Source of the DNA: JAUVPB01 sp965223695
Lineage (GTDB): Bacteria; Actinomycetota; Thermoleophilia; Gaiellales; Gaiellaceae
Reading direction: 5' to 3'
NCBI GenBank assembly: GCA_965223695.1
Contig: CBDCXJ010000025.1
Coordinates: 149,323-213,322 of the forward strand
DNA: 64,000 nt
Shown here: positions 42,780 to 51,434 of the stretch, piece by piece
Position numbering within the stretch: the first letter of the stretch is position 1
How the letters are laid out: every line of letters begins with the position of its first letter
Notes under the pieces: model-generated
Told to the model about the DNA's origin: nothing
Database searches by the model: none
The model's input: only the letters and a program-made list of their open reading frames with translations
Program-made: the position numbers and the translations under genes

Positions 42780-44353
42780 GCGCGAGTGGCGAGGCAGGCG
42801 GCGCGCCGAACATCGCCGCGATCGATATCGGCACGAACTCGATCCACCTCGTCGTCGCGCGCCCGACCGCCAACCGCCGCTTCGATGTGCTGGCGCGCGA
42901 GAAGGAGGTCGTCCGGCTTGGAAGCGGCTCGGGCGACATGAAGCACCTCAGGGCCGGCGCGATCGATCGGGCCGTCGAGACGCTGCAGCGATTCCGCCAG
43001 CTGTCTGACACGTTCGACGCCGAGATCGCCGCCGTCGCGACCAGCGCGACGCGCGAAGCGCTCAACCGGCAGGAGTTCCTCGACCGGGCGCGCGATGAGG
43101 CCGGCGTCGAGATCGCCGTCATCTCGGGCATGGAAGAGGCGCGGCAAATCCATCTCGGCGTCCTGCAGGCGGTGCCCGTCTACGACCGCCAGCTGCTCGT
43201 GATCGACATCGGCGGCGGCAGCACCGAGCTGATCGTCGGCGACGGCGGTCGTATGCGCGCGGCACGCAGCCTCAAGCTGGGCGCTATCCGACTCACGAAC
43301 CGCTTCTTCGCGACGGAGCCCATCACATCCGCGCAGCTCGAGGAGTGTCGTAACTACGTGCGAGCCTTCCTCCACCCGGTCGTCCGTGAGATCACACGTG
43401 CCGGGTTCTCGGTGGTCGCGGGAAGCTCGGGGACAATCAGCACTGTCGTCGCGATGGCGCTGGCCGCGCGCGGCGAGCAGCCGCGGTCGCTGAACGCCAT
43501 AACGGTGACGCGCGAAGAGATCAGCGGAGTGGTTGCCCGCGTCACCGATGCGAGAACGGCCGCTGAACGAGAAGCAATTGCCGGCCTCGAGCCGAAGCGC
43601 GCCGACATCATCATCGGCGGCGCGGTCCTGCTCGACCAGCTGGTCAACGAACTCGACATCGCCGAGCTGACGTACTCCGACTACGCGCTTCGCGAGGGCG
43701 TGCTGCTCGACCGTATGCGTGAGCCGCACGAGGGCCTCCGCCACCTTGGCGAGCTCCGCCGCGAGAGCGTGCTGCACGTGGCGCGCATGTTCGTCGACGA
43801 TCTCGACCACGCGACGCGAACGGCCGAGCTTGCGTCGAGCATCTGGGAGCAGACGGCTGCACTGCACGAGCTGGCGCCGCCAACGCTCGAGCTGCTCGAG
43901 GCGGCGGCGTTGATGCACAACGTCGGACTTTTCGTCTCGCACGCCGCGCACCACCGCCACTCGTACTACCTCATCCGCAACTGCGAGCACCTCACCGGCT
44001 TTACCGATCGCGAGATCGAGCTGATCGCCCTGGTCGCCCGCTATCACCGAAAGAGCGCGCCCAAAGCGAAGCACGACGAGTTCGCCAGCCTGGCGGGCGA
44101 TGACCAGCGCACCGTGCGCGCTCTCGCCGGGATCCTGCGTATTGCGATCGCGCTCGATCGCACCGCCTCCGGCGCGGTGACGGGCGTGCTGGTGCGGCGC
44201 GCGGGCGCCAACCTGCAGATGGAAGTCGCGGTACGTCGCGATGCAGACGCCTCGCTCGAACTCTACACGGCCGAACAGCGAAAGGGTCTGCTCGACGAGG
44301 TGCTCGGGCTGGAGATCTCGTTCGTGTCGACGGCCGGGCGCGCGGCCGCGTAG
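42776..44353 (+). CDS. ppx: Exopolyphosphatase / guanosine pentaphosphate phosphatase (Ppx/GppA)
   Basis: The 525-residue protein has the ASKHA motifs AAIDIGTNSIHLVVAR (14-29), VIDIGGGSTELIVG (about 142-155) and GSSGTISTVV, then a C-terminal HD-like domain (AALMHNVGLFVSHAAHHRHS) where the usual HD is HN. It releases phosphate from polyphosphate or converts pppGpp to ppGpp. The HN change may mean the C-domain lacks phosphodiesterase activity. Translationally coupled to yceH by ATGA. Confidence 0.92.
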   Translation: MSASGEAGGAPNIAAIDIGTNSIHLVVARPTANRRFDVLAREKEVVRLGSGSGDMKHLRAGAIDRAVETLQRFRQLSDTFDAEIAAVATSATREALNRQEFLDRARDEAGVEIAVISGMEEARQIHLGVLQAVPVYDRQLLVIDIGGGSTELIVGDGGRMRAARSLKLGAIRLTNRFFATEPITSAQLEECRNYVRAFLHPVVREITRAGFSVVAGSSGTISTVVAMALAARGEQPRSLNAITVTREEISGVVARVTDARTAAEREAIAGLEPKRADIIIGGAVLLDQLVNELDIAELTYSDYALREGVLLDRMREPHEGLRHLGELRRESVLHVARMFVDDLDHATRTAELASSIWEQTAALHELAPPTLELLEAAALMHNVGLFVSHAAHHRHSYYLIRNCEHLTGFTDREIELIALVARYHRKSAPKAKHDEFASLAGDDQRTVRALAGILRIAIALDRTASGAVTGVLVRRAGANLQMEVAVRRDADASLELYTAEQRKGLLDEVLGLEISFVSTAGRAAA

Positions 44354-44362
44354 CCGCAGAGC

Positions 44363-45244
44363 TCAGGCCACCGCGAAAAAGTCGCCACCCTCGGTCCACC
44401 CGGCCTCGCGAGCCGCCTCTCGGACCTGCGCGCGCCCTTCGGGCCCGGCGACGGCACCGACTGCCGGCATGCCAACGAGCTGACCGACGTCTTCCATGCC
44501 GTGCACTGGCGCGCCGTGCACGATCTTCCCGATCTTGCGCGGATCGACCTCGAGGAACGCCGCGACACCCGAGCCCTGGCGCTGGAGCTCGCGTGCGAAC
44601 GCTTTCCCAACCGGGCCACAGCCGAAGACCACGACGGCGTCCGACCGTCGCCCGAGCAGCCTGCGCAGATGGTGCACGCGGCAGCGCACGAACGAGGCGT
44701 TGCTGTAGCGCTGGTCGGTGCGTGTGAGGCGCAGGGCGAGGGTCGGGTGGGCGATCGGACATTCGACGAACACGTCGCGAGCAGCGAGCTCGGGCGAGGT
44801 CAGAGAGTTGAGCCAGGACTCGTAGCGGCGCATGCCGTCTGTGACCTCGGCCGATGGGAAGAGCTCGACCTGGCCGCCGCAGGCTCCCACGTCTCCGCGC
44901 TCGAGCCGCTCGAGCTGAAGCTCGAGCCGCTCGGGATGCGCGATGTCGTCGGCGTCCATGCGTGCGATCACCGGCGCACGTGCGAGCTGCCGCGCCCGCT
45001 CGGAGGCGAACACGACCCCGGCGCGCTCCTGCATGACGAGGCGCACCCGCGTGTCGGCGCGCCCGCACCCGGCGACGATCTCGGCAGTGGCATCCGCTGA
45101 TCCGTCATCGACGACGATGACCTCGAGCTCTGACACGGTCTGCTCGAGGATCGAGACGAGCGCCTCCCGCACGTGGGGCGCCGCGTCGCGAGCCGGCATG
45201 ACGACCGAGACCCGCGGCCGGCCACCAGCCACCCGGGACCTCAC
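44363..45244 (-). CDS. Family 2 glycosyltransferase with apparent internal deletion
   Basis: The 293-residue product has the GT2 start RVSVVMPARDAAPHV, nucleotide-binding VIVVDDGSADAT and RMDADDIAHPERL (DxD). Normally FVECPIAHPTL is followed by about 50-70 residues (GGYR.., ED.DLWLRL.., WR..P) before RLTRTD.RYS. Here TLALR runs directly into LTRTDQRYS, so that block seems missing in frame. The C-terminal VVFGCGPVGKAFARELQ and LEVDPRKIGKIVHGAPV stretch is normal. The acceptor-binding part is therefore gone and activity is doubtful. Starts are GTG 45244 or GTG 45232. Confidence 0.75.
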   Translation of the reverse strand: MRSRVAGGRPRVSVVMPARDAAPHVREALVSILEQTVSELEVIVVDDGSADATAEIVAGCGRADTRVRLVMQERAGVVFASERARQLARAPVIARMDADDIAHPERLELQLERLERGDVGACGGQVELFPSAEVTDGMRRYESWLNSLTSPELAARDVFVECPIAHPTLALRLTRTDQRYSNASFVRCRVHHLRRLLGRRSDAVVVFGCGPVGKAFARELQRQGSGVAAFLEVDPRKIGKIVHGAPVHGMEDVGQLVGMPAVGAVAGPEGRAQVREAAREAGWTEGGDFFAVA

Positions 45245-45275
45245 GCGGGGCGGCCGAAGGGTCGCGGCCTGACGC

Positions 45276-47885
45276 TCAGGCCGGCTCGAGCCCTGCGCCT
45301 TCGCGCAGGCGCGCCCGCTCGCGGACGCCAGCGAGCGGCATCCCCGTTGCCTGCGCGGTTGCGATCGTGATCGCGCGCAGATCCTCGGGCTCGATGTTGC
45401 GCAGATCGGTCTTGCCCGTACACCGGGGCATGATCGCCGCCTCCGAGGCGAGAGCGCGACAGAAGAGCTCGACGGTCTCGGCGCGCTCATCGATATCGAC
45501 GTTGCCGTGAAAGGTCAATGCTCCCTGCTCGATCGTGGCGCCCATCGCGAGCGCAAGCGCTACGCCGATGGCGGCGACGTTGGCGCCGAGCCCGATCAGC
45601 TTCGCCCCATCTGTGCCCGAGCGGACACCGCCGCGATAGATGATCTGGAGCTCCTCCTCGCGGTTGAGCTCGCGCATGATCGCGATCGTGTCACGGGTCA
45701 CGGTCAGGTCGGGATGCGTCGACAGCTCTGCACCGACGTCGGTGAGCGGCGGACATGCGTCGAGCACAAGCAGGTCGAGCTCCGCCTCGAGCGCCCGGGG
45801 AATGGTCTCGCGCAGCTGCGCCGCAGCGGCCGCGACGCCGACGAGCTGGCCCTCGGCGACTGGCGTCGGTGGCGAAGGCGCTCCGGCCCGAGCGACGGCA
45901 ATGACGGCCGCGGCTTCCGGGCTGACGTCGTCGCCCTCGGCGACGACCTGGAGCCATGGCACGCCCTCGACCTGGCGCCGTCCCAGGTACCCGAGCCCAA
46001 CGGTGGCGAGGCCGCGCCCGAGTGCGAGCCGAACCTCTTCGGGCGCATCGTCGAACCCGGTCGCGATGAAGGGCGCGGCGAGCTCGATGCGCTCGCCGAG
46101 CGCGACGCTCACACGACAGGCGTCGCGGTACGGGTCGATGACGAGCCGCGAGAGATTCGCCGGAAGGAAGACAAGGTCGTCGAAGCTCGGGATCTGCTCG
46201 ATCGGCTGTAGGTCCATCGGGCTCCGCAGGCGCTTGGTGAAGGTCGCGCGCTGCTTGAAGCCGTCGTTCGGCTGGGTACGAGCCATCACGAAGATGTCCT
46301 CGCGCGCGTGCACGTTGTAGTCGGCGGACCCAGTCTCGGCGTCGCAGCGGTAGCAGCGGGCCGCCTCGCGGCGGGCGGCTTCTGCGTCGTAGACCGACTC
46401 GATCTCTGGGAAGGCGACCGGGTTGTCGCCGACCCCGTGGAAGGCTTGCTCCTCGCGGTGAAAGACCTCCCACTCGGCGTCCTGCGCTATCGGCACTCGA
46501 CGCGTCTTGAAGGGGACGCGGTAGGGAAGCGGATCCTCGACCCCTTCCAGGAACGACTTCAGGTAGTAGGCGGCGCGGTGGCCGTGCTGCATCGCCATCA
46601 CGATCGTCGAGGGCCCGAACGCGCCGTCGCCGGCCCCGAACACCTGTGGGTCGGAAGTGCGCATCGAGTCCCAGTCGGTGGGAACCTTGTCGTCTGCGAG
46701 CATCCCGAGCTTGTCGAGGTGCTCTGACTCGGTGCGCTGGCCGGTCGCGAGAATGACGAGCCCACAGGGATAGTCGTGCTCGGAGCCGGCCACGTTCTCG
46801 GGCCAGCGCCGGCCGTCAGCGCCGGGCTCGCCGAGCGCGGTGCGCACGGCGCGAAGCGAGAAGTCGCCGTTCTCGCCCACGACCTCGGTCGGCTGCACGT
46901 TGTAGATCAGCTCGACGTCTTCCTTGAGCGCGCCCTCGAGCTCGTCGAGCCGGGCCGGGATCTCGTCCTCGCCACGGCGATACAGCACCTGCACGTGCTC
47001 GCAACCCGGTAGCCGCTTGGCGACGCGGCAGGCGTCCATCGCGACGTCGCCGGCGCCGACGACCACGACCCGCTTGGGCATCGTCGGCCGCGCGCCGTCG
47101 TTGACCCGGCGCAAGAAGGTGACGCCGTCGATCACCCGCTCGTCGCTGGTCGGCTGCTCGAGCCCGACGCCCTTCCCCCACCAGGCGCCGATCGCCAGCA
47201 GCACGGCAGCGTGTCGCTCCTTCAGCTCCTCGAGCGTGATGTCATCGCCGAGCGTCGTCTCGAGGTGGACGGTGATGCCCGGGCAGCGCGCGAGCATCCG
47301 GTCGATGTCCTCCTCGAAGATCTCGCGCGGGCAACGAAACTGCGGGATGCCCCACGTCATGTAGCCGCCGAGCATCGTCGTCATCTCGTAGACGTCGACC
47401 GCGTAACCAGCCTCGGCGAGATCCTGGGCGGCCGTCAGGCCCGCAGGCCCGCCGCCGACGATGCCGACGGTCTTGTCCCTGGTGACGGGCACGGCCGGCG
47501 GCCGATACGTCGCCCCGAGCTCGTCCATGACGAAGCGCTTGAGGTTTCGGATCGCGATCGGGCCATCGGAATCCGCGCGCCGACAGGCTGGCTCGCAAGG
47601 CGCGTCGCAGACGCGACCGCAGACCGAGCTGAACGGGTTGGTCGCGGTAATCGCCTCGAACGCCTCCTCCATCTTCCCCTCCCAGATGTAGGCGAGATAG
47701 GAGGGCGCATCGGTGCCGATCGGGCAGGCAACCTGGCACGGCGCCGGCACGAAGTTGACGTCCGGAACGTCGTCGGCGGCCGCGAACTCGTCCGGGACTG
47801 GCCGGGGCTCGACCCGGTCTGACCCATAGACGTCGGGCTCCGGCGGCTCGCTGAACGCGTTCGCGTGCTCAGCGGGCTCGCTCAT
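45276..47885 (-). CDS. GltD-like NADPH oxidoreductase fused to C-terminal glutamate-synthase-like domain
   Basis: The 869-residue protein starts at ATG 47885, overlapping the upstream stop by 4 nt. Residues 45-110 carry the [4Fe-4S] cysteines (CQVACPIG.., CGRVCDAPCEPACRR). Residues 140-560 are the GltD FAD/NADPH domains (VGIVGGGPAGLTAAQDLAEAG, VVVGAGDVAMDACR, GLVILATGQRTES, FGAGDGAFGPS). The last 300 or so residues add a region ending YRGGVRSGTDGAKLIGLGAN, like the phosphate-binding end of a TIM-barrel glutamate synthase domain. Ordinary GltD stops near 480 residues. This subunit would feed electrons to the FMN subunit encoded just upstream. Confidence 0.85.
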   Translation of the reverse strand: MSEPAEHANAFSEPPEPDVYGSDRVEPRPVPDEFAAADDVPDVNFVPAPCQVACPIGTDAPSYLAYIWEGKMEEAFEAITATNPFSSVCGRVCDAPCEPACRRADSDGPIAIRNLKRFVMDELGATYRPPAVPVTRDKTVGIVGGGPAGLTAAQDLAEAGYAVDVYEMTTMLGGYMTWGIPQFRCPREIFEEDIDRMLARCPGITVHLETTLGDDITLEELKERHAAVLLAIGAWWGKGVGLEQPTSDERVIDGVTFLRRVNDGARPTMPKRVVVVGAGDVAMDACRVAKRLPGCEHVQVLYRRGEDEIPARLDELEGALKEDVELIYNVQPTEVVGENGDFSLRAVRTALGEPGADGRRWPENVAGSEHDYPCGLVILATGQRTESEHLDKLGMLADDKVPTDWDSMRTSDPQVFGAGDGAFGPSTIVMAMQHGHRAAYYLKSFLEGVEDPLPYRVPFKTRRVPIAQDAEWEVFHREEQAFHGVGDNPVAFPEIESVYDAEAARREAARCYRCDAETGSADYNVHAREDIFVMARTQPNDGFKQRATFTKRLRSPMDLQPIEQIPSFDDLVFLPANLSRLVIDPYRDACRVSVALGERIELAAPFIATGFDDAPEEVRLALGRGLATVGLGYLGRRQVEGVPWLQVVAEGDDVSPEAAAVIAVARAGAPSPPTPVAEGQLVGVAAAAAQLRETIPRALEAELDLLVLDACPPLTDVGAELSTHPDLTVTRDTIAIMRELNREEELQIIYRGGVRSGTDGAKLIGLGANVAAIGVALALAMGATIEQGALTFHGNVDIDERAETVELFCRALASEAAIMPRCTGKTDLRNIEPEDLRAITIATAQATGMPLAGVRERARLREGAGLEPA

Positions 47886-49843
47886 CCGGCGGCCACCTGA
47901 AGGACCTCGGGCTGCTCCCGGTATTCGGGCGCGTAGGGAAGCCGCGTGATCTCGGCAGCCTCGGGTGTGAGCGCGACGAGGTCGTCGCGTGAGAGCTGCT
48001 CGTGACTTGCGTAGCCGTGCGCGTGCACGATCGAGGCGAGCTGCCAGCGCACCGACTCGAGGAAGCGGTGGATATTCAGCGCCTCGGGGTCGATGTTGTA
48101 GCGCTTCTCGTGCTCGGGGTCCTGGGTCGCGATCCCGACGACGCACTGGCCGACGTGGCACTGCAGGCAGGCGATGCAGCCGCCGGCGATGATCGCGCTC
48201 GTTCCCATCGCAACGGAGTGGGCACCCAGTGCGAGCGCCTTCGCGGTGTCGAGCCCGTCCTTGATGCCACCCATGAGGACGACCGGCATGCCGCTGGCCT
48301 CGATCTGCTCGAGCGCGTCGAGAGCCTCGATGATCGCCGAGAGCGTCGGGATGCCGACGTATTCGAGCACCTCGGCACTCGCGGCGCCGGTCGAGCCCTG
48401 CAAGCCGTCGAGACAGACATAGTCGAAGCCATCCTTGTAGGCGATCTTGATGTCGTCCGGGACGCGGCCAGCACCGAGCTTGACCGAGACCGGCTTCTCG
48501 TAGTTGGTCGCCTCGCGTAGCTCTTCGACCTTGATCACGAGATCGTCGGCGCCGAGCACGTCCGGGTGGCGCGACGGGCTGCGCAGGTCGATGTTCGCCG
48601 GAATTCCCCTGATCCTGGCGATCTCGGGTGTGACCTTCTTGGCCATCAGCTGGCCGCCGAGACCGGGCTTGGCGCCCTGGGAGATGTAGATCTCGATCCC
48701 GTCGGCACGGCGCATGTCGTGGATGTTCCAGCCGAGCCGACCGCCGAGCATCTGGAAGACGATCCGCCTGGCGGCACCTCGCACCTCGTCAGAGAGGCCG
48801 CCTTCTCCCGTGTTGTCGCAGATGTCAGAGAGGGCAGAGGCCTTCGCCAGGGCGATCTTCGTCGACTTCGAGAGCGCGCCGTAGCTCATCGGCGCGATCA
48901 TCATCGGCATCGAGAGCTCGATCGGTGTCGCCCCTGCGCGCCCGCCGAGCGACGTCGCCAGCTCGACGCGCGAGACGACGTCTGGGTCGGGAGGAATCAT
49001 CGACAGGTCGCGCTTGAACGCGAGATCCGAGAGATGCGGCAGCGGCCGTCCCGCGCCGTAGCCCCGGATCCGGTAGCGGCCGAGCTGCGCCTTGACCGAG
49101 ATGTCCTCCTGGACCTTCTCGTTCCAGTAGCCCGTCTCGTTGGTCGCCTCGAAGAACGGGATCACTCGCACGCGAGGCTCGGCGCGCGCATAGCGCAGCC
49201 CCTTGCCGGCGTTGACGATCTTCTGGAAGCTACCCGCGAAGGCGACCTCGTAGCGCTCGAGGAACTCGGCCAGATCGTCGGCCTCTCCCTCGTCGAGGTC
49301 GGTCAGCATGGCGTCGGTGCCGAGCGAGTCGATCTTGCCGCCGACGTAGATCGTGCCGCCGGTCATGTCCTGGCCGACCTGGGCGCCCGAGTCCCCGCAG
49401 ATGATCAGCCGGCCGCCGTAGAGCATGTAGCCGGCCATGAAGTTGGCGTTGCCGCCCGCGCAGAGCGTGCCTTCCTTCATCACCTGCCCGGCGCGCGAGC
49501 CGATGTTGCCGTGGACGACGACATCGGCACCGCGGATAGCAACGGCCGCGATCGCGCTCGCGTTTCCGTGCACGACCATGGATCCAGACGTCATGTTGTC
49601 GGCGAGGCCCCAGCCAACGTTGGCATCGACCTCGATGTCGGGGCCGTCGGTCAGGCCGCCGCAGAAGTAGCCAGCCGAACCGCGAATGCGCAGCGTGACG
49701 GGGTGTACGAGCCCAACGCCGATGTGATGGCGCGCGTCGGGGTTGACGACCTCGATGTCTTCGCCGTCGGCGCCGAGCTGGCGAATCCGCTCGTTGGCGT
49801 CGCGAACGCTGAGCTCGGCGAGGTCGACCGTCGCAGCGGCCAC
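47882..49843 (-). CDS. Fused GXGXG and FMN-binding glutamate synthase domain protein
   Basis: The 653-residue protein fuses two parts often split in other organisms. Residues 1-230 are the GXGXG beta-helix (GSMVVHGNAS, GGRLIICGDSG, GGTIYVGGKI). Residues 240-653 are the FMN/3Fe-4S synthase domain with MMIAPMSYGALS, NTGEGGLSDE, SQGAKPGLGGQL, VVLMGGIKDGLDTAKALALGA and the cluster CIACLQCHVGQCVVG. It makes glutamate from 2-oxoglutarate and NH3 channelled from the amidotransferase subunit. N-methylglutamate synthase (MgsBC) has the same domains, so a methylamine-linked role cannot be excluded. GTG start at 49843. Confidence 0.88.
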   Translation of the reverse strand: MAAATVDLAELSVRDANERIRQLGADGEDIEVVNPDARHHIGVGLVHPVTLRIRGSAGYFCGGLTDGPDIEVDANVGWGLADNMTSGSMVVHGNASAIAAVAIRGADVVVHGNIGSRAGQVMKEGTLCAGGNANFMAGYMLYGGRLIICGDSGAQVGQDMTGGTIYVGGKIDSLGTDAMLTDLDEGEADDLAEFLERYEVAFAGSFQKIVNAGKGLRYARAEPRVRVIPFFEATNETGYWNEKVQEDISVKAQLGRYRIRGYGAGRPLPHLSDLAFKRDLSMIPPDPDVVSRVELATSLGGRAGATPIELSMPMMIAPMSYGALSKSTKIALAKASALSDICDNTGEGGLSDEVRGAARRIVFQMLGGRLGWNIHDMRRADGIEIYISQGAKPGLGGQLMAKKVTPEIARIRGIPANIDLRSPSRHPDVLGADDLVIKVEELREATNYEKPVSVKLGAGRVPDDIKIAYKDGFDYVCLDGLQGSTGAASAEVLEYVGIPTLSAIIEALDALEQIEASGMPVVLMGGIKDGLDTAKALALGAHSVAMGTSAIIAGGCIACLQCHVGQCVVGIATQDPEHEKRYNIDPEALNIHRFLESVRWQLASIVHAHGYASHEQLSRDDLVALTPEAAEITRLPYAPEYREQPEVLQVAAG

Positions 49844-49844
49844 G

Positions 49845-50762
49845 CTAGGCCGCCAAGCGCTTCCAGGTGCGGTACGTGCCCGGCGGCGGCTCGGACGTTG
49901 CGAGCGACTCGCCCGGGAACAGCCTGTTCAGCGAGACCTCCTCGGAGGCAATCGCGACGAGATCGCCGTCCTCGTACATGACCATCGGCTTGGCGGCCAG
50001 CTGGTCCTTCGCGTAGCCGATCTCGTCCTTCGTTGAGACGAGAAACGAGAACGTGCCGTCGAGGTCGTCGATCGAGGTCTCGAGCGCGTCGCTCAGGGTG
50101 TGGCCCTGCGCGAGCTTGTCGGCCAGGTAGACGGCGATCAGCTCGGAGTCGTTGTCGGTGTTGAACTCGAAGCCGCGCTTCTCGAGCCGGCGGCGCATCT
50201 TCCAGTAGTTGGTGATCTGCCCGTTGTGCACGATCGCGATGTCGGCGAAACCGGTCGCCCAGAACGGGTGGGATGCATCCGGAGTCACGTCCGACTCGGT
50301 CGCCAGACGCACGTGACCGATGCCGTGGGTTCCCTTGAACCCCGCGATCTCGTATGCGTCGTCGACGTCGTGCGCACCGCCTATGTCCTTGACGATGTCG
50401 AGGCTTTCGCCGATCGAGACGACCTTGGCCACGTGCTCCATCGCGTAGGCGAAGCTCTGCAGGTCGCCGTCGAAGCGCACGGTCACGCGAGCCGTCGAGC
50501 CGATCAGCTCCTCCTCGACGACGTCCGCGCCAAACTCGGCCATCTTGGCCTTGATCCGCGCGAGCGTCTCGGCGCCCTCCTCGCCCTCACCGACGAAGAA
50601 GCGAAGGCGCAGGCGGTCGTTCTCGGTCGCCTCGTGGTAGAGCGCGAAGCCGGTCGAGTCAGGGCCGCGGTGCTGGCAGCCGTCGAGCATGGTGATGAGA
50701 TCCGAGCCAAGCGCGCCCTGCGGGGCCCCGTCCTTGTAGAGAATCCCTGCTATTCCGCACAT
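49845..50762 (-). CDS. Class II glutamine amidotransferase subunit of split glutamate synthase
   Basis: The 305-residue Ntn-type protein begins MCGIAGILYKDG with Cys2 as nucleophile. It also shows DGCQHRGPDSTGFALY, GIGHVRLATESDVTPDASHPF, IVHNGQITNYWKMRRRLEKRG and FNTDNDSELIAVYLA, the full glutaminase pocket. It releases ammonia from glutamine for the FMN subunit encoded 1 bp downstream. The trio matches GlxB/MgsA-type split glutamate synthases rather than large GltB. It is divergent from the thioesterase gene across 178 bp that hold a palindrome. Confidence 0.9.
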   Translation of the reverse strand: MCGIAGILYKDGAPQGALGSDLITMLDGCQHRGPDSTGFALYHEATENDRLRLRFFVGEGEEGAETLARIKAKMAEFGADVVEEELIGSTARVTVRFDGDLQSFAYAMEHVAKVVSIGESLDIVKDIGGAHDVDDAYEIAGFKGTHGIGHVRLATESDVTPDASHPFWATGFADIAIVHNGQITNYWKMRRRLEKRGFEFNTDNDSELIAVYLADKLAQGHTLSDALETSIDDLDGTFSFLVSTKDEIGYAKDQLAAKPMVMYEDGDLVAIASEEVSLNRLFPGESLATSEPPPGTYRTWKRLAA

Positions 50763-50896
50763 ATGGTCGGGTCCCTTCGTGATATGGAGGAATGAAACAT
50801 CGGCCGGTCGGGCAGCTTGTGTCGGTTTCTGCTCAAAATTCTACGCCCCAGCAGGGAATCTGCCGAGTCCGCTATCACCGGACCTAACGCCCTCTT

Positions 50897-50914
50897 TATG
50901 GAGATTCTTCCATA
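50897..50914. promoter_or_regulatory. Palindromic operator candidate TATGGA-N6-TCCATA
   Basis: A perfect 6-bp inverted repeat with a 6-bp spacer (GATTCT) lies in the divergent gap between the glutamine amidotransferase and thioesterase genes. A related half-site (ATATGGAGGA) occurs at about 50782-50791. It is a plausible site for a local regulator such as the PucR-type protein encoded nearby. Confidence 0.45.
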
Positions 50915-50940
50915 GACGCACGGGCGGTACGGTAAAGCCC

Positions 50941-51432
50941 GTGCAGATACCGGCTCCCTTTGACGAGTTCCGAGCGCGTGTCTTGCCGGAATGGATCGAC
51001 TTCAACGGCCATTTCAACGCCGGCTTCTACGTCGTCGCCTTCGACGAGGCAATCACGTCGTTTCTCTCCTTTCTCGGGATGACGCGCGAGCATCGGAAAC
51101 GCCATGACGTCACGACGTTTGGGCTCGAGGCCCACATCACGTACCAGCACGAGCTCAAGGTCGACGACCCATTTCGCGTGACCGGGCAGCTGCTCGACCA
51201 CGATTCAAAGCGAATCCACGGAATCCAGATGATGTACCACGGCGAGACGGGCGGGCTCGCCGCAACGAGCGAGTTCATCAACCTGCACGTCAGCTATGAG
51301 ACGCGGCGAGGCTGCCCGATGGCACCTGCGCTGCGCGAGCGCCTCGCGGCGGTAGCCGCCGTACACGATGAGCTCGAGCGACCGCCGCAGGTGGGCCGCG
51401 TGATCGGCCTCGACTCGGGCCGGCCCGTCTAG
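50941..51432 (+). CDS. Acyl-CoA thioesterase, hotdog (4HBT) fold
   Basis: The 163-residue protein has the hotdog features LPEWIDFNGHFNAGFYVVAFDEA, with the Asp-Asn-His cluster (DFNGH), and a core strand EAHITYQHELKVDDPFRV. It is close in pattern to betainyl-CoA or carnitine-cluster thioesterases (PEWIDYNGHMN). GTG 50941 is the only in-frame start just before the domain. Its divergence from glutamate-synthase genes and convergence with a PucR-type gene suggest a small nitrogen or quaternary-amine unit, which is inference. Confidence 0.85.
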   Translation: MQIPAPFDEFRARVLPEWIDFNGHFNAGFYVVAFDEAITSFLSFLGMTREHRKRHDVTTFGLEAHITYQHELKVDDPFRVTGQLLDHDSKRIHGIQMMYHGETGGLAATSEFINLHVSYETRRGCPMAPALRERLAAVAAVHDELERPPQVGRVIGLDSGRPV

Positions 51433-51434
51433 CC

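Noticed and set aside
46308..47822. Plus-strand open frames opposite the GltD-like gene
   Set aside because: They lack recognisable motifs and lie fully inside a well-conserved minus-strand gene.
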